DNA of 64,000 bases from Anaeromicropila populeti (GTDB lineage: Bacteria; Bacillota; Clostridia; Lachnospirales; Lachnospiraceae). How positions within the stretch are numbered: position 1 is the first letter of the stretch; each line of letters opens with the position of its first letter. The notes below the pieces were generated by a model. It was not told the DNA's origin and did not search any database. It was given only the letters and a program-made list of their open reading frames with translations. Made by a program: the position numbers and the translations under genes. Shown here piece by piece: positions 45,116-55,152 of the stretch. Location: NCBI RefSeq assembly GCF_900112775.1, contig NZ_FOYZ01000018.1, forward strand, positions 1 through 64,000, read 5' to 3'.

Positions 45116-46066
45116 TTGAATAATAAGAAAAAGATATCTATTATAATTACTATTATTTTAATATGTACTACAGTTATACATTTTACAAATAAAATTATTT
45201 TCTTTTTTGCAACAATAAAAGAAAAACTACCGTCAAATAATAATAATTTTTATAGTTGGAGATTTGGTAAGATTTATTATACTAAAAGAGGTAACGGAAA
45301 CCCGCTTTTACTAATACACGAACTAAATTATATGAGTTCAGACTATGAATGGAAAGAAGTTATTAATTCACTTTCAGAAAATCATACTGTCTATACTATT
45401 GATTTAATTGGTTGTGGTCGTTCTGACAAACCTAAAATGACATATACAAACTATTTATATGTTCAGTTAATAACAGATTTTGTGAAAAATGTAATAAAAC
45501 ATAAAACATCTGTTATTGTTACAGGCAACAGTTCACCTGCTGTAATAATGACTTGCTACATTGAGCCACAACTATTTCAAAATATAATATTAGTAAATCC
45601 AGAAGATATTTCGAATACAACCAAGTTTCCAACGTATTCGAACAAACTACTGAAGCATTTAATAGAAACTCCTATTATAGGTACTTTAATTTATAATACT
45701 AAGGCAAACAAATTTGCAATTAGAAACGAATTTTTAGAAAATAATTTTTATGCAAGTAAAAAGTTGAAAAGCAGGATCATTGACGCCTACTATGAAGCAG
45801 CACATCTTAACGGTTTTTCCGCAAAATATTTACTTTCAAGCATGTCAAGCCGCTATACAAATATTAATATTAATCATGCACTAAAAGAAATTAATAACAA
45901 TATTTATATCTTGCTTGGCCAGCATGAAATTAATATGACAGAAATACAGGAATCGTATTTAAATATGAATTCGTCCATTGAAGTAGAAGTTATACCAAAT
46001 ACAAAACATTTACCACACATAGAATGTCCAAGTGAATTTTTAAAAATATGTGAAATATATTTATAA
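45116..46066 (+). CDS. Alpha/beta hydrolase with N-terminal membrane anchor, TTG start
   Basis: 316 aa from a TTG at 45116 that follows AAAGGAG by 8 nt; a GTG at 45086 lies upstream of that site. The N-terminus (MNNKKKISIIITIILICTTVIHF region) is a signal anchor, and the hydrolase domain follows with PLLLIHELNYMSSDYEW (oxyanion region), DLIGCGRSDKP, a nucleophile elbow TGNSSPAV, and a likely catalytic His in NTKHLPHIEC. The substrate is unknown. It is a lone plus-strand gene among minus-strand ones and converges with rsmG. Confidence 0.8.
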   Translation: MNNKKKISIIITIILICTTVIHFTNKIIFFFATIKEKLPSNNNNFYSWRFGKIYYTKRGNGNPLLLIHELNYMSSDYEWKEVINSLSENHTVYTIDLIGCGRSDKPKMTYTNYLYVQLITDFVKNVIKHKTSVIVTGNSSPAVIMTCYIEPQLFQNIILVNPEDISNTTKFPTYSNKLLKHLIETPIIGTLIYNTKANKFAIRNEFLENNFYASKKLKSRIIDAYYEAAHLNGFSAKYLLSSMSSRYTNININHALKEINNNIYILLGQHEINMTEIQESYLNMNSSIEVEVIPNTKHLPHIECPSEFLKICEIYL

Positions 46067-46069
46067 AAA

Positions 46070-46107
46070 ACAGCTTATTGAAATAATAATTTATTTCAAT
46101 AAGCTGT
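46070..46107 (-). terminator. Terminator between rsmG and the convergent hydrolase gene
   Basis: Perfect hairpin with 16-nt arms (46070-46085 and 46092-46107) and a 6-nt loop. On the minus strand it ends in a T6 run, so it is a good terminator for rsmG. For the plus-strand gene the following bases are not U-rich. Confidence 0.85.
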
Positions 46108-46111
46108 CAAC

Positions 46112-46825
46112 CTATTTTATGGGTTCTTTTGCTGGCTTTCCAGCTAATCTTGGATAAACATTGGATGTTGAACTGTTCTTTTTTAAAAATATAAAAGTTC
46201 TTTTTATATCTGAATCAGGTAACTCTAATTCCTCCACTTTATCAATTTCAGCACCTAACTTTAAGATTGCATTTTTAGATAGATCTAATTCTTCTTTTAT
46301 GTTACCAGATTTATAAGAAATAAATATACCATTAACCTTTATAAATGGTATACAGTACTCTGATAAAGTTGATAAATTAGCAACAGCTCTTGATACACAT
46401 ACATCAAACTTCTCTCTATATCTAGTATCCCTTCCAAGATCTTCTGCTCTGGAATGAACAGCCTCTATATTTTTTAGTTCTAAAATATTAATTACCTCAG
46501 ATAAAAATTTAACTCTTTTATTTAATGAATCCATAAGAACAATTTCAGTATCAGGAAAAACTATTTTTAATGGAATTCCAGGAAAACCTGCACCAGTACC
46601 CATATCTATAATTTTCTTATTATTAAGATTATAATACTTTGCTAACAAAATACTATCTACAAAATGTTTTAGTATAAAATCTTTTTCTTCCGTAATTGCT
46701 GTTAAATTCATTACCTTATTTTTTTCAATTAATAAATCATAATATACTTCAAACTGGCGATATTGATTCTCTGTTAAAGAAATATGAATTAAATCATTTA
46801 ATCTACTAAAATATTCTATATTCAT
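46112..46825 (-). CDS. rsmG: 16S rRNA (guanine-527-N7)-methyltransferase
   Basis: 237 aa. Motif MNLTAITEEKDFILKHFVDS and the SAM-binding IIDMGTGAGFPGIPLKI (about residues 70-86) are typical of RsmG/GidB, as is VSRAVANLSTLSEYC. Starts immediately after mnmG with no gap, as usual in the gidA-gidB arrangement. Methylates G527 of 16S rRNA. Confidence 0.96.
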   Translation of the reverse strand: MNIEYFSRLNDLIHISLTENQYRQFEVYYDLLIEKNKVMNLTAITEEKDFILKHFVDSILLAKYYNLNNKKIIDMGTGAGFPGIPLKIVFPDTEIVLMDSLNKRVKFLSEVINILELKNIEAVHSRAEDLGRDTRYREKFDVCVSRAVANLSTLSEYCIPFIKVNGIFISYKSGNIKEELDLSKNAILKLGAEIDKVEELELPDSDIKRTFIFLKKNSSTSNVYPRLAGKPAKEPIK

Positions 46826-48730
46826 TTATTCCATATTCCTTTCACAATTTTTTACCCTTCTGTTTTGCTCTAAATATACAAGTAAAACAGAAATATCAGC
46901 TGGTGACACTCCTGATATTCTTGATGCCTGTCCAACAGATATTGGTCGTATCTTAGTAAGTTTTTGTCTTGCTTCTATTCTTAAACTATTTACATCATTA
47001 TAATTAATATTCTCAGGTATTTTTTTATTTTCAAGCTTTTTATATTGTTCTACCTGCCTTAACTGTCTTTTTATATAACCATCATATTTCAAATTAATTG
47101 AAACCTGCTCCGTTACATCCTTTGGTAATTTTTTTCTTTTTACATCTATTGGTTCAAGTAAATCATAATTTAGTTCAGGTCGTTTTACTAATTCAGCTAA
47201 TGTAGCACCAGAATTAATAGGAGTACTATTATTTTTTATTAATAATTCCTGAACTTCCTTTGTAGCACCAACTATAGTTTCTTCAAGTCTAGCTATTTCT
47301 GCATAAATCATTTGTTCTTTCAAAACTAATTGTTCATATCTTTCTTGAGAAATTAATCCAACCTGATATCCTATTTTTGATAGTCTAAGATCAGCATTAT
47401 CTTGTCTTAAAATCAAGCGATACTCTGCTCTTGATGTCATCATTCGATATGGTTCGTAGTTTTCTTTTGTAACAAGATCATCAATTAACACACCTATATA
47501 AGCTTGAGATCGATCAAGAACAATCTGTTCCTTTTCTAATATTTCTAGCCCTGCATTAATTCCAGCAATAATCCCTTGTGCAGCTGCCTCTTCATAGCCG
47601 GAACTACCATTAAACTGACCAGCACTAAATAATCCTTTTATCTGCTTAAACTCCAAAGTAGGTTTTAACTGCATAGGATTAATGCAATCATATTCTATAG
47701 CATAAGCATTTCTTACTATCTTTGCATTTTCAAGCCCCTTTACAGAACGATACATCTTATACTGTACATCTTCAGGAAGTGATGATGACATTCCCCCAAT
47801 ATACATTTCATTTGTATAATTTCCTTCAGGTTCAATAAAAACCTGATGTCTGTCTTTATCAGAAAAGCGTACAACTTTATCCTCAATAGAAGGACAATAT
47901 CTTGGACCTGTACCTTCTATATATCCTGAAAATAACGGTGAACGATCCAAATTTTCACGAATAATAGTATGAGTCACCTCATTTGTATAAGTTAACCAGC
48001 ACGAAACTTGATCTTTTTCAATATCCTCCGATTTATTAGTAAATGAAAATGGTACTACCTTTTCATCACCTGTTTGCTCTGCCATTACTGAAAAATCTAT
48101 TGATCTTTTATCGATTCTTGCAGGTGTACCTGTTTTAAAACGATATAATTCTATTCCAATTTCTTTTAAACTATCTGATAAATGATTAGCAGCTGCCAGT
48201 CCATTTGGACCGGTATGATTACTTACTTCACCGTATACACATCTTGCCCTTAAGTATACTCCTGTACAAAGAACAACAGCCTTACATCTATAAATAGCAC
48301 CTGATAACGTTTCTATCCCAGTAATTGTATTATCTTCAGCCAAAATTTTTGTAACCTCAGCTTGCTTTAACGTTAAGTTTGGTGTATTTTCCAATACCCT
48401 TCTCATTTCATTTGTATAATCCTGTTTATCCGCCTGCGCTCGCAGTGAGTGCACAGCAGGACCCTTGGATTTATTTAACATTTTAGATTGAATATAAGCT
48501 TTATCAATAACTTTTCCCATTTCGCCGCCTAAAGCATCTACCTCTCTAACCAAATGCCCCTTTGAGCTTCCCCCAATATTAGGATTGCATGGCATTAAAG
48601 CAACACTATCCATACTAACAGTAAACATAATAGTATTAAGTGACATACGCGCACAAGCAAGAGCTGCTTCACATCCTGCATGACCTGCACCTACAATTAC
48701 CACATCGTAACTCTCATATTCATACGACAT
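46826..48730 (-). CDS. mnmG: tRNA uridine-34 carboxymethylaminomethyl-modifying enzyme MnmG
   Basis: 634 aa. N-terminal FAD-binding [21 protein letters not shown], then [21 protein letters not shown] and KTGTPARID, and the C-terminal helical domain ending [20 protein letters not shown]. Works with MnmE to modify wobble uridine of several tRNAs; the MnmE gene lies directly upstream. All as expected in sequence and place. Confidence 0.97.
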   Translation of the reverse strand: MSYEYESYDVVIVGAGHAGCEAALACARMSLNTIMFTVSMDSVALMPCNPNIGGSSKGHLVREVDALGGEMGKVIDKAYIQSKMLNKSKGPAVHSLRAQADKQDYTNEMRRVLENTPNLTLKQAEVTKILAEDNTITGIETLSGAIYRCKAVVLCTGVYLRARCVYGEVSNHTGPNGLAAANHLSDSLKEIGIELYRFKTGTPARIDKRSIDFSVMAEQTGDEKVVPFSFTNKSEDIEKDQVSCWLTYTNEVTHTIIRENLDRSPLFSGYIEGTGPRYCPSIEDKVVRFSDKDRHQVFIEPEGNYTNEMYIGGMSSSLPEDVQYKMYRSVKGLENAKIVRNAYAIEYDCINPMQLKPTLEFKQIKGLFSAGQFNGSSGYEEAAAQGIIAGINAGLEILEKEQIVLDRSQAYIGVLIDDLVTKENYEPYRMMTSRAEYRLILRQDNADLRLSKIGYQVGLISQERYEQLVLKEQMIYAEIARLEETIVGATKEVQELLIKNNSTPINSGATLAELVKRPELNYDLLEPIDVKRKKLPKDVTEQVSINLKYDGYIKRQLRQVEQYKKLENKKIPENINYNDVNSLRIEARQKLTKIRPISVGQASRISGVSPADISVLLVYLEQNRRVKNCERNME

Positions 48731-48753
48731 TTCTTTCGTCTCCTTCTAAACGT

Positions 48754-50133
48754 CTATTTACCCATACAAAATTCCGAAAAAATTGTATTTACTAAATCCT
48801 CACCAACTGATTCACCAGTAATTTCTCCTAATTTTTCATATGCATTCATAAGATCAATAGAGTAAAAATCTTCTGGCATTTGATTTTCAATTGATACCAA
48901 TACCTGTTTTAAACTTTCTACACTATCCCTAATAGCATTCTTCTGCCTTTCGTTTGTAATAAAAATCTGATCATTAAACTCAATCTCACCATTAAAAAAC
49001 AACTGCTTTACATATGTCTTTAAAAGATCAACCCCACGTTCCTCTTTTACAGATATTTCTATTACATCTTTTTCTGTAATTTTTTCAATTTCACTTTTAC
49101 TAAGCATTATAGAATCTAAATCAATTTTATTCAACAAAATAATTGACCTTTTATTTTTTAATAATGGAATAATTTCATAATCATTTTCATCTAACTGTCT
49201 TGATGCATCCATAACAAATAACACAAGATCAGCTGATTCCACATAACTTTTAGCCTTTTCAACACCAATTTTCTCTACTACATTTTCTGTATTTCTTATA
49301 CCTGCTGTATCAATAATATTTAAACACACACCATCTAATTGTATTGTTTCTTCAATAATATCTCTTGTTGTCCCTTCTATATCAGTTACAATTGCTTTTT
49401 CATGTCCTACTAATATATTAAGTAAAGAGGATTTTCCCGCATTTGGCTTGCCTACTATAACTGTCTGAATTCCTTCCTTCATATATTTTCCGTGACTTGC
49501 TGACTTGAGCAAATCTTCCAATTGATTGATATACTCTTTTGTCTTATCGTACAAATCATTTCCAAATCCATTTATATCAATGTGTTCCGGATCATCTAAC
49601 GCAGCTTCAATATAAGCAATATCTCTTATTATTTCTCTACGTAAATTACTAATTTTTGTATACACACTTCCTTTTAACTGATTGATTGAACTCTTTAAAG
49701 CATATTCACTTTTTGATTTTATTAAATCCATTACTGCCTCTGCCTGAGAAAGATCAATTCTTCCATTTAAAAAAGCTCTTTTAGTAAACTCTCCTGGTTC
49801 AGCTGGTATAGCGCCATTTTTAAAAAGAGATTCCAAAATTTTTTTTGTAACAAGAATTCCTCCATGGCAATGTATTTCTACAACATCTTCACATGTATAG
49901 CTATTTGGTGCCCTCATAATAAGCACAATTACCTCATCAATTGTTACTCCCTGTTCTTCAATATATCCATATAAAATAGTATGTGATTTAGCATCTGCTA
50001 TTTTATTTTTTCCTCTTTTTGAAACAAAAATATTATCTGCTATTTCAATTGCTTTACTACCACTAATTCTTATTATACTAATTCCAGAGTTGCTAACTGC
50101 TGTTGCAATTGCAGCAATAGTATTCGTCTTCAT
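48754..50133 (-). CDS. mnmE: tRNA modification GTPase MnmE
   Basis: 459 aa. N-terminal formyl-THF binding part (MKTNTIAAIATAVSNSGISIIRISG), helical domain, then the G domain with GKPNAGKSSLLNILVG (G1, about residues 227-242), IEGTTRDII (G2) and DTAGI (G3). It ends with FCMGK, the conserved C-x-G-K terminus bearing the catalytic Cys. Lies upstream of its partner mnmG. Confidence 0.97.
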   Translation of the reverse strand: MKTNTIAAIATAVSNSGISIIRISGSKAIEIADNIFVSKRGKNKIADAKSHTILYGYIEEQGVTIDEVIVLIMRAPNSYTCEDVVEIHCHGGILVTKKILESLFKNGAIPAEPGEFTKRAFLNGRIDLSQAEAVMDLIKSKSEYALKSSINQLKGSVYTKISNLRREIIRDIAYIEAALDDPEHIDINGFGNDLYDKTKEYINQLEDLLKSASHGKYMKEGIQTVIVGKPNAGKSSLLNILVGHEKAIVTDIEGTTRDIIEETIQLDGVCLNIIDTAGIRNTENVVEKIGVEKAKSYVESADLVLFVMDASRQLDENDYEIIPLLKNKRSIILLNKIDLDSIMLSKSEIEKITEKDVIEISVKEERGVDLLKTYVKQLFFNGEIEFNDQIFITNERQKNAIRDSVESLKQVLVSIENQMPEDFYSIDLMNAYEKLGEITGESVGEDLVNTIFSEFCMGK

Positions 50134-50164
50134 TTAAAATTCCTTTCTAAATTTATAAATATAT

Positions 50165-50212
50165 TAAAAAACGAAAGTATAACAGAGTCTATCACTCTAT
50201 GATACTTTCGTT
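50165..50212 (-). terminator. Terminator after jag
   Basis: Two-part hairpin: 11-nt arms AACGAAAGTAT and ATACTTTCGTT enclosing AGAGT/ACTCT. Read on the minus strand it is followed by a T run (50165-50170). It lies between jag and mnmE, so mnmE-mnmG-rsmG may need their own promoter or readthrough. Confidence 0.85.
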
Positions 50213-50236
50213 AATCGCTCAGGCTCTTAACAGCAA

Positions 50237-51088
50237 TTATAACTGCTGATTATTATTTTCTCTTGGCACTCGAGGATTCTTTCTATATGTGCCACTACGA
50301 TTGTCTCTACTGTCACGATTTCCACGATTACTATTATTATGACTATTATAATTACCTTGATAACCTTTTCTGTTGTTTCTATGAGAATTGTCTCTAACAC
50401 CTGATTTTAACGTAACAACTACTTTACGATAAGGCTCTTCACCCTCGCTATGAGTTTCAACAAATTTGTCATGCTGTAACGCCGAATGAATAATTCTTCT
50501 TTCATATGGATTCATTGGTTCCAGTGATACTGAATGTTTACTTCTTTTAACTTTAAATGCAATATTCTTTGCCAAATTTTCTAATGTCTCTTTTCTGCGC
50601 TCTCTATAATTCTCAGTATCAATTTTAACCTTAATATATGCAGAACTTTCTTTATTCACTACTAAACTAGTCAGGTATTGTAAAGAATCCAAGGTTTGTC
50701 CTCTTTTTCCAATTAGAACTCCCATGTCTTGTCCATCAATATTAATATCTAATTGATTCTCATCTACAAGCTTTGTTTCAACATTAGCCGAAATTTTCAT
50801 TTCTCTCAATACATTTTTTAAAAATTCACTAGCTACAGCTTCATAATTGGAAACTGCATTACCTACTGTTTTACTAATTACATTCTCAACTACATTAACC
50901 TTTTCTTCCTGTTCCTCAGCTTTTAAGCGCACTGTAATTCTTGCAGGTCTACTAAATAATCCCAAAACTCCTCTGCTTTCTTTTTCGATAACCTTCCACT
51001 CTACCTTATCACTGGTTGTTTCCAATTTAATTAAGGCTTCTGTTATAGCATCATCTACAGTTTTTGCCGTGAACTCAACCCAATCCAT
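50237..51088 (-). CDS. jag: RNA-binding protein Jag (KhpB)
   Basis: 283 aa. Jag N-terminal domain (MDWVEFTAKTVDDAITEALIKL), KH domain with GVLIGKRGQTLDSLQYL (about residues 125-141) and R3H domain with NPYERRIIHSALQHDKFV (about 192-210). A low-complexity Asn/Arg/Gly tail of about 50 residues follows, likely RNA-binding. It is 3 bp from the end of yidC, as in other Firmicutes where spoIIIJ-jag are paired. KhpB/KhpA complexes act in RNA regulation and cell elongation. Confidence 0.94.
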   Translation of the reverse strand: MDWVEFTAKTVDDAITEALIKLETTSDKVEWKVIEKESRGVLGLFSRPARITVRLKAEEQEEKVNVVENVISKTVGNAVSNYEAVASEFLKNVLREMKISANVETKLVDENQLDINIDGQDMGVLIGKRGQTLDSLQYLTSLVVNKESSAYIKVKIDTENYRERRKETLENLAKNIAFKVKRSKHSVSLEPMNPYERRIIHSALQHDKFVETHSEGEEPYRKVVVTLKSGVRDNSHRNNRKGYQGNYNSHNNSNRGNRDSRDNRSGTYRKNPRVPRENNNQQL

Positions 51089-51090
51089 CT

Positions 51091-52353
51091 CTATTCCCCC
51101 TTGCTTGAATCCTTTTTACCACTTAAAATATTTGCTATGGAAGATATACTTCCTGGATCATAATTTGTTTCTCCTTTTTTATAATCCTTTACTTCCTTTG
51201 GCTCATTAACCACTTTATTATTGGAATTTTTTACTGCATTAGACTTATCTTGAATGGTACTGGTACGCTGCATAGCTACTTTTTGTACGGATTCACTATT
51301 TACACTACCTAATTTAGCTTTTTTCTTATTTGCCTTCTCTAAATTTTTCTCAATAATACTATCAACATCAATTTTTCGCATATAGCGGTTTACAAAAAAC
51401 TGTTGGGTAATTCTAAATACTGAGCCAGCTACCCAATAAATACCTACACCAATTGGCAACATAAAACACATAAATCCAGATACAAACGGCATAACGTTAT
51501 TTACTGTCTGCATAGAAGCTGCAGCTGGATTATCAACGGAATCTGTCTTTGGTGGCATAATCATTCTAGTATTCAATAACTGTGTCAAAACCGAAAATAT
51601 TGGTATTACAACAGACATTGAATTAATCTTGGGACTGTCAGCAATATTCATTCCAAAAAATGAATTTACATGACTAATCTTACTTGCTGTTTCAGTTATA
51701 GTTGAACCAATTGCTGGAAACTGTGATGCTAAATCACTCCATTGATCAGACTTAAATTTTGCCAATATATCAATAATGTAGTTTGTAGAATTCGCATCTG
51801 TAGATAAGGCAGTACTAATATCTCCCCAGCTTTTTGTTGAAATTTTAACTTGTTCAACATACTGACTCATAACTTGCACATACCCATCACAGCCTTTAAT
51901 TGCTTCTGCAGCACCCTCATAAACAACTTTAATTGAATCAACATATGCAGGTATATTTCCAATCACTCTATATAATGCCAAAAGTATTGGAAGTGTTATC
52001 AGCATTGGCAAGCAACCCCCTGTAGGGCTTGTCCCAAACTTTTCATACACTGCTTTTGTCTCTGCCTGCTGTGACCTCATTGATGCTTCATCAGTTTTTC
52101 CTTTGTATTTTTGTTGTATCTTAGTTAACTCAGGTGACATTCGTGATTGAAGCTTTGACCATTTTTGTTGCTTAACAGTCATAGGTATCATTAATGCATT
52201 AACCAAAAATGTAAATAAAATAATGGCAACAGCTGCATTATCTATATGAAACATTTCTAAAAAATTAAATAATGCATTTAATACAACTCCTAAAAGCCAT
52301 ACAAATGGACCTAACAACTTGCCTTGATCCTGTGTCAAAAACAAAATACCCAA
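51091..52353 (-). CDS. yidC: Membrane protein insertase YidC/SpoIIIJ, TTG start
   Basis: 420 aa; the TTG at 52353 follows AGGAGG by 9 nt. Membrane segments are seen near residues 10-55, then the 60K-inner-membrane core with IPMTVKQQKWSKLQSRM and SPTGGCLPMLITLPILLALY, and later NVMPFVSGFMCFMLPIGVGIYWVAGSVF. The segment between (about 140-260) is a larger extracellular insertion than in Bacillus SpoIIIJ. A Lys-rich cytoplasmic tail follows. No lipobox is seen. It lies downstream of rpmH-rnpA-yidD in the standard order. Confidence 0.94.
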   Translation of the reverse strand: MGILFLTQDQGKLLGPFVWLLGVVLNALFNFLEMFHIDNAAVAIILFTFLVNALMIPMTVKQQKWSKLQSRMSPELTKIQQKYKGKTDEASMRSQQAETKAVYEKFGTSPTGGCLPMLITLPILLALYRVIGNIPAYVDSIKVVYEGAAEAIKGCDGYVQVMSQYVEQVKISTKSWGDISTALSTDANSTNYIIDILAKFKSDQWSDLASQFPAIGSTITETASKISHVNSFFGMNIADSPKINSMSVVIPIFSVLTQLLNTRMIMPPKTDSVDNPAAASMQTVNNVMPFVSGFMCFMLPIGVGIYWVAGSVFRITQQFFVNRYMRKIDVDSIIEKNLEKANKKKAKLGSVNSESVQKVAMQRTSTIQDKSNAVKNSNNKVVNEPKEVKDYKKGETNYDPGSISSIANILSGKKDSSKGE

Positions 52354-52436
52354 TCTATATCCTCCTTTTCAAGCTACTTTCATTATTAATCTTAAATAAA
52401 TGATATATTCTTCATATAATACTGCATTTTGAAAAA

Positions 52437-52655
52437 TTAAGGTACTGGATCATAACCACCTTTATGAAACGGATGACATCTTAATATTCTCCTTATGGCA
52501 AGATAGCCACCTTTTAAAACCCCATACTTTTCAATTGCTTGTATTGCATATAAAGAACAGGTAGGCGTATAAATACAAGTGGGCCTTCCTTTTAAAGGAG
52601 ATATAAATTTTCTATAAAACTTCAGTAACAATATTAAAAATCGCTTCATAATCAC
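52437..52655 (-). CDS. yidD: Membrane protein insertion efficiency factor YidD
   Basis: 72 aa. Recognised by [12 protein letters not shown], the cysteine block [20 protein letters not shown] and the end [14 protein letters not shown]. It overlaps the rnpA stop by 4 nt, which is the usual coupling. The protein is a small membrane-associated factor assisting YidC; its gene lies just upstream of yidC. Confidence 0.95.
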   Translation of the reverse strand: MIMKRFLILLLKFYRKFISPLKGRPTCIYTPTCSLYAIQAIEKYGVLKGGYLAIRRILRCHPFHKGGYDPVP

Positions 52656-53005
52656 GACTGAATCATCTCTTTTTTTAAGATCTTATGAATTTTTCCTAAA
52701 TGCAACAAAGCACTGCTAATGTCGGTATAATCCTTTCCCTTAGCAGTATTTCTTGCAATAACAACTATATCATAGCCACTATAAAATTTTTCTCCATTTA
52801 GCCTGTAGCTTTCTCGAATAAGTCTTGTAACTCGGTGTCTTACTACACTATTACCGACTTTCTTGCTAACTGATATACCAACTCTGTTAAAACTAAAATC
52901 ATTTTTCAATACATACATTACTAAGTAATGATTAGCACAGGATTTTCCTTTCCTGTAAACCATCTGAAAATCCTTATTCTTCTTAATTGATTCTGACAAT
53001 TTCAA
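52652..53005 (-). CDS. rnpA: Ribonuclease P protein component
   Basis: 117 aa, basic. Matches the RnpA family by [19 protein letters not shown], then [28 protein letters not shown]-type RNR motif (about residues 46-72). Binds RNase P RNA for tRNA 5' processing. The gene follows rpmH by 46 bp and overlaps yidD by 4 nt. Confidence 0.96.
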   Translation of the reverse strand: MKLSESIKKNKDFQMVYRKGKSCANHYLVMYVLKNDFSFNRVGISVSKKVGNSVVRHRVTRLIRESYRLNGEKFYSGYDIVVIARNTAKGKDYTDISSALLHLGKIHKILKKEMIQS

Positions 53006-53051
53006 AATCCCCTAATCTGCTAAAGAGAAGAAAAGGCCACATAACTGCGAC

Positions 53052-53186
53052 CTATGCGGATAATCTCTTTCTTCCCTTTGCTCTTCTTCTAGATAAAACT
53101 TTACGACCATTTGCACTGCTCATTCTGTTGCGAAAACCATGTACTTTTGATCTTGATCTCTTTTTTGGTTGGAATGTCATTTTCAT
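53052..53186 (-). CDS. rpmH: 50S ribosomal protein L34
   Basis: 44 aa, found by reading the minus strand. The protein starts [19 protein letters not shown] and ends in [10 protein letters not shown], a standard L34. AGGAGGTG lies 6-7 nt before the ATG at 53186. It heads the rpmH-rnpA-yidD-yidC-jag unit that marks the left flank of many bacterial origins. Confidence 0.97.
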   Translation of the reverse strand: MKMTFQPKKRSRSKVHGFRNRMSSANGRKVLSRRRAKGRKRLSA

Positions 53187-53234
53187 ATCAATACACCTCC
53201 TTGCACTGCCAACTCTATTTAATAAAGTAGGCGT

Positions 53235-53262
53235 ATTTTATCTATTCTAATTTAAATATCAA
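53235..53262 (-). promoter_or_regulatory. Probable sigma-A promoter of rpmH
   Basis: On the minus strand, TTGATA (complement of 53257-53262), 16-bp spacer, TAAAAT (complement of 53235-53240). Each box differs from the consensus at one position. Confidence 0.65.
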
Positions 53263-53327
53263 AGTTAATTATATTAGTTATTAAAGGTTTCGTCAAGTAA
53301 TTATTTTTTTGCATACAAAAAACGTAT

Positions 53328-53634
53328 TTATACACACAAAACTAACCATTTATGCGCTTTACATCACATATAAACATTTAAAAAAATAAAGTTATCAACA
53401 TTTTGTGGATAACTTGTGGATAACTTTACACATATTTTGTTTTTAACTATTTATTTTTTATTTGGTTGCGAGTAAATGTTTACGTTAAATCATGTGGATA
53501 AATTGAATTAAAATTACACACTCATGTGCATATATAATCCTGATCTGTGTATAACTTGTTAAAATATTGTGTTTTTGGTCTTGTTTTTTTCTTAATGATC
53601 AAGTAAAATACTGATCTTATCCAAATTATCCACA
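53328..53634. promoter_or_regulatory. oriC: DnaA-box cluster upstream of dnaA
   Basis: DnaA boxes read from the sequence: TTATACACA at 53328, TTATCAACA at 53392, TTATCCACA on the minus strand at 53404-53412, 53415-53423 and 53493-53501, TTATACACA (minus) at 53546-53554, TTATCCAAA at 53617 and TTATCCACA at 53626-53634. That is four perfect boxes and four near ones in about 300 bp, in very AT-rich DNA between rpmH and dnaA. Strand bias of the genes flips here. This is the upstream half of a bipartite origin. Confidence 0.93.
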
Positions 53635-53670
53635 AACTCATTAAATGAAATATTGAAATATTAAGAAAAA

Positions 53671-53679
53671 TGATATAAT
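53671..53679 (+). promoter_or_regulatory. Extended -10 promoter element of dnaA
   Basis: TGATATAAT is an exact extended -10 (TGnTATAAT). TTGAAA lies at 53653-53658 with a 15-bp spacer, short for a -35 box. It is about 40 bp upstream of the dnaA start and just beyond the last DnaA box, so DnaA could regulate it. Confidence 0.65.
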
Positions 53680-53718
53680 ATATATGTATGTATGTTTTTT
53701 TACTTATGGGAGGTTACA

Positions 53719-55092
53719 ATGGAAGACATTATTCAAAAAAAATGGGACGAGATATTGGAGTATCTCAAAATAGAACACGGTATAACAGATGTCTCTTTTA
53801 GGACTTGGCTACAGGCACTGGATGTTTTTTCTGTTGTAGACCACTTAATAACGATATCAATTAATGATAGTAAGATCGGTGATAGCAAAAAATACATTGT
53901 TAATAAATTTGGTATTCCACTAAAAGTTTCAATTGAAGAAATTATTGGGGAAAGTTTTGATATTGAATTTGAACTTTCAAGTGATTTAAAGAACCGTCAG
54001 CCTGCTCCTGCCGCATTAGTTAAATCTAAGCAAGAGCCATCCAATGATTTAAAATACCCATTTTTAAATCCTCGATATACTTTTGAAACATTTGTCGTAG
54101 GTAATAATAATAGTTTAGCCCATGCCGCTTCGTTAGCTGTAGCAGAAGCACCAGCAGAAGTTTACAATCCACTTTTCATTTATGGTGGTGTTGGATTAGG
54201 TAAAACACATTTAATGCATTCTATTGCACATTATATATTAGCACAAAATCCTAATACAAAAGTTTTATACGTTACAAGTGAAACCTTTACAAATGAATTG
54301 ATCGAAGCAATTAGAAATAGATCAGACACCACTTCTATTGCTGAATTTAGAAAAAAATACAGAAATATAGATGTACTTTTAATTGATGATATACAATTTA
54401 TTATAGGAAAGGAAAGTACCCAGGAAGAGTTCTTTCATACTTTTAATACATTACACGAATCTAAAAAGCAGATTATAATATCATCTGATAAACCGCCTAA
54501 AGAATTTGAAACGCTAGAGGAACGTTTAAGATCAAGGTTTGAATGGGGGCTTCCAGTAGATATTCAATCTCCTGATTATGAAACTCGTATGGCTATTTTA
54601 AAGAAAAAAGAAGAACTAGATGGTTTATCAATAGATAATGAAGTATTGAAATATATTGCAACAAATATTAAATCAAATATACGTGAACTGGAAGGTGCCT
54701 TAACAAAAATCGTTGCTTTAAGCCGGTTAAAGAATAAAGATGTAGATGTTGTATTAGCTGAAGAGGCTTTAAAAGATCTTATATCTCCTAACAATAAAAG
54801 AGATATTACAGTTGAGCTTATTTCAGAAATAATTGCAGAGCACTTTGGTATTCAGCCAACAGATATTGTTTCCAGTAAGAAAAGCCGTAATATAGCTTAT
54901 CCAAGACAAATAAGTATGTATTTATGCCGTGAACTGACTGATCTTTCTTTGAAAGATATAGGTAAAAAGCTTGGGAATCGAGATCATACAACCGTATTAC
55001 ATGGTATAATGAAAATACAAAATGATCTTGAAACTGATGATTCTTTACAAAATACAATAGGTGTACTTAAAAAGAAAATTAATCCTCAATAA
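53719..55092 (+). CDS. dnaA: Chromosomal replication initiator DnaA
   Basis: 457 aa from the ATG at 53719, which has GGGAGG 6 nt upstream; an ATG at 53692 would put that site inside the gene. Domain I about residues 1-85; the AAA+ core carries IYGGVGLGKTHLMHSIAH (Walker A) and VLLIDDIQFI (Walker B). Domain IV, the DnaA-box reader, has LGNRDHTTVLHGIMKIQ. Flanked by DnaA boxes on both sides; dnaN follows after 237 bp. Confidence 0.98.
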   Translation: MEDIIQKKWDEILEYLKIEHGITDVSFRTWLQALDVFSVVDHLITISINDSKIGDSKKYIVNKFGIPLKVSIEEIIGESFDIEFELSSDLKNRQPAPAALVKSKQEPSNDLKYPFLNPRYTFETFVVGNNNSLAHAASLAVAEAPAEVYNPLFIYGGVGLGKTHLMHSIAHYILAQNPNTKVLYVTSETFTNELIEAIRNRSDTTSIAEFRKKYRNIDVLLIDDIQFIIGKESTQEEFFHTFNTLHESKKQIIISSDKPPKEFETLEERLRSRFEWGLPVDIQSPDYETRMAILKKKEELDGLSIDNEVLKYIATNIKSNIRELEGALTKIVALSRLKNKDVDVVLAEEALKDLISPNNKRDITVELISEIIAEHFGIQPTDIVSSKKSRNIAYPRQISMYLCRELTDLSLKDIGKKLGNRDHTTVLHGIMKIQNDLETDDSLQNTIGVLKKKINPQ

Positions 55093-55152
55093 TATGTTTA
55101 TAACTATGTGATTTTGTTGTTAAGTAATTCAGATTAATTTTTTTTTGTGGAT

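Noticed and set aside
53692-53718. Earlier ATG for dnaA
   Set aside because: It would place the GGGAGG ribosome site inside the coding region; the ATG at 53719 fits the family and the ribosome site.
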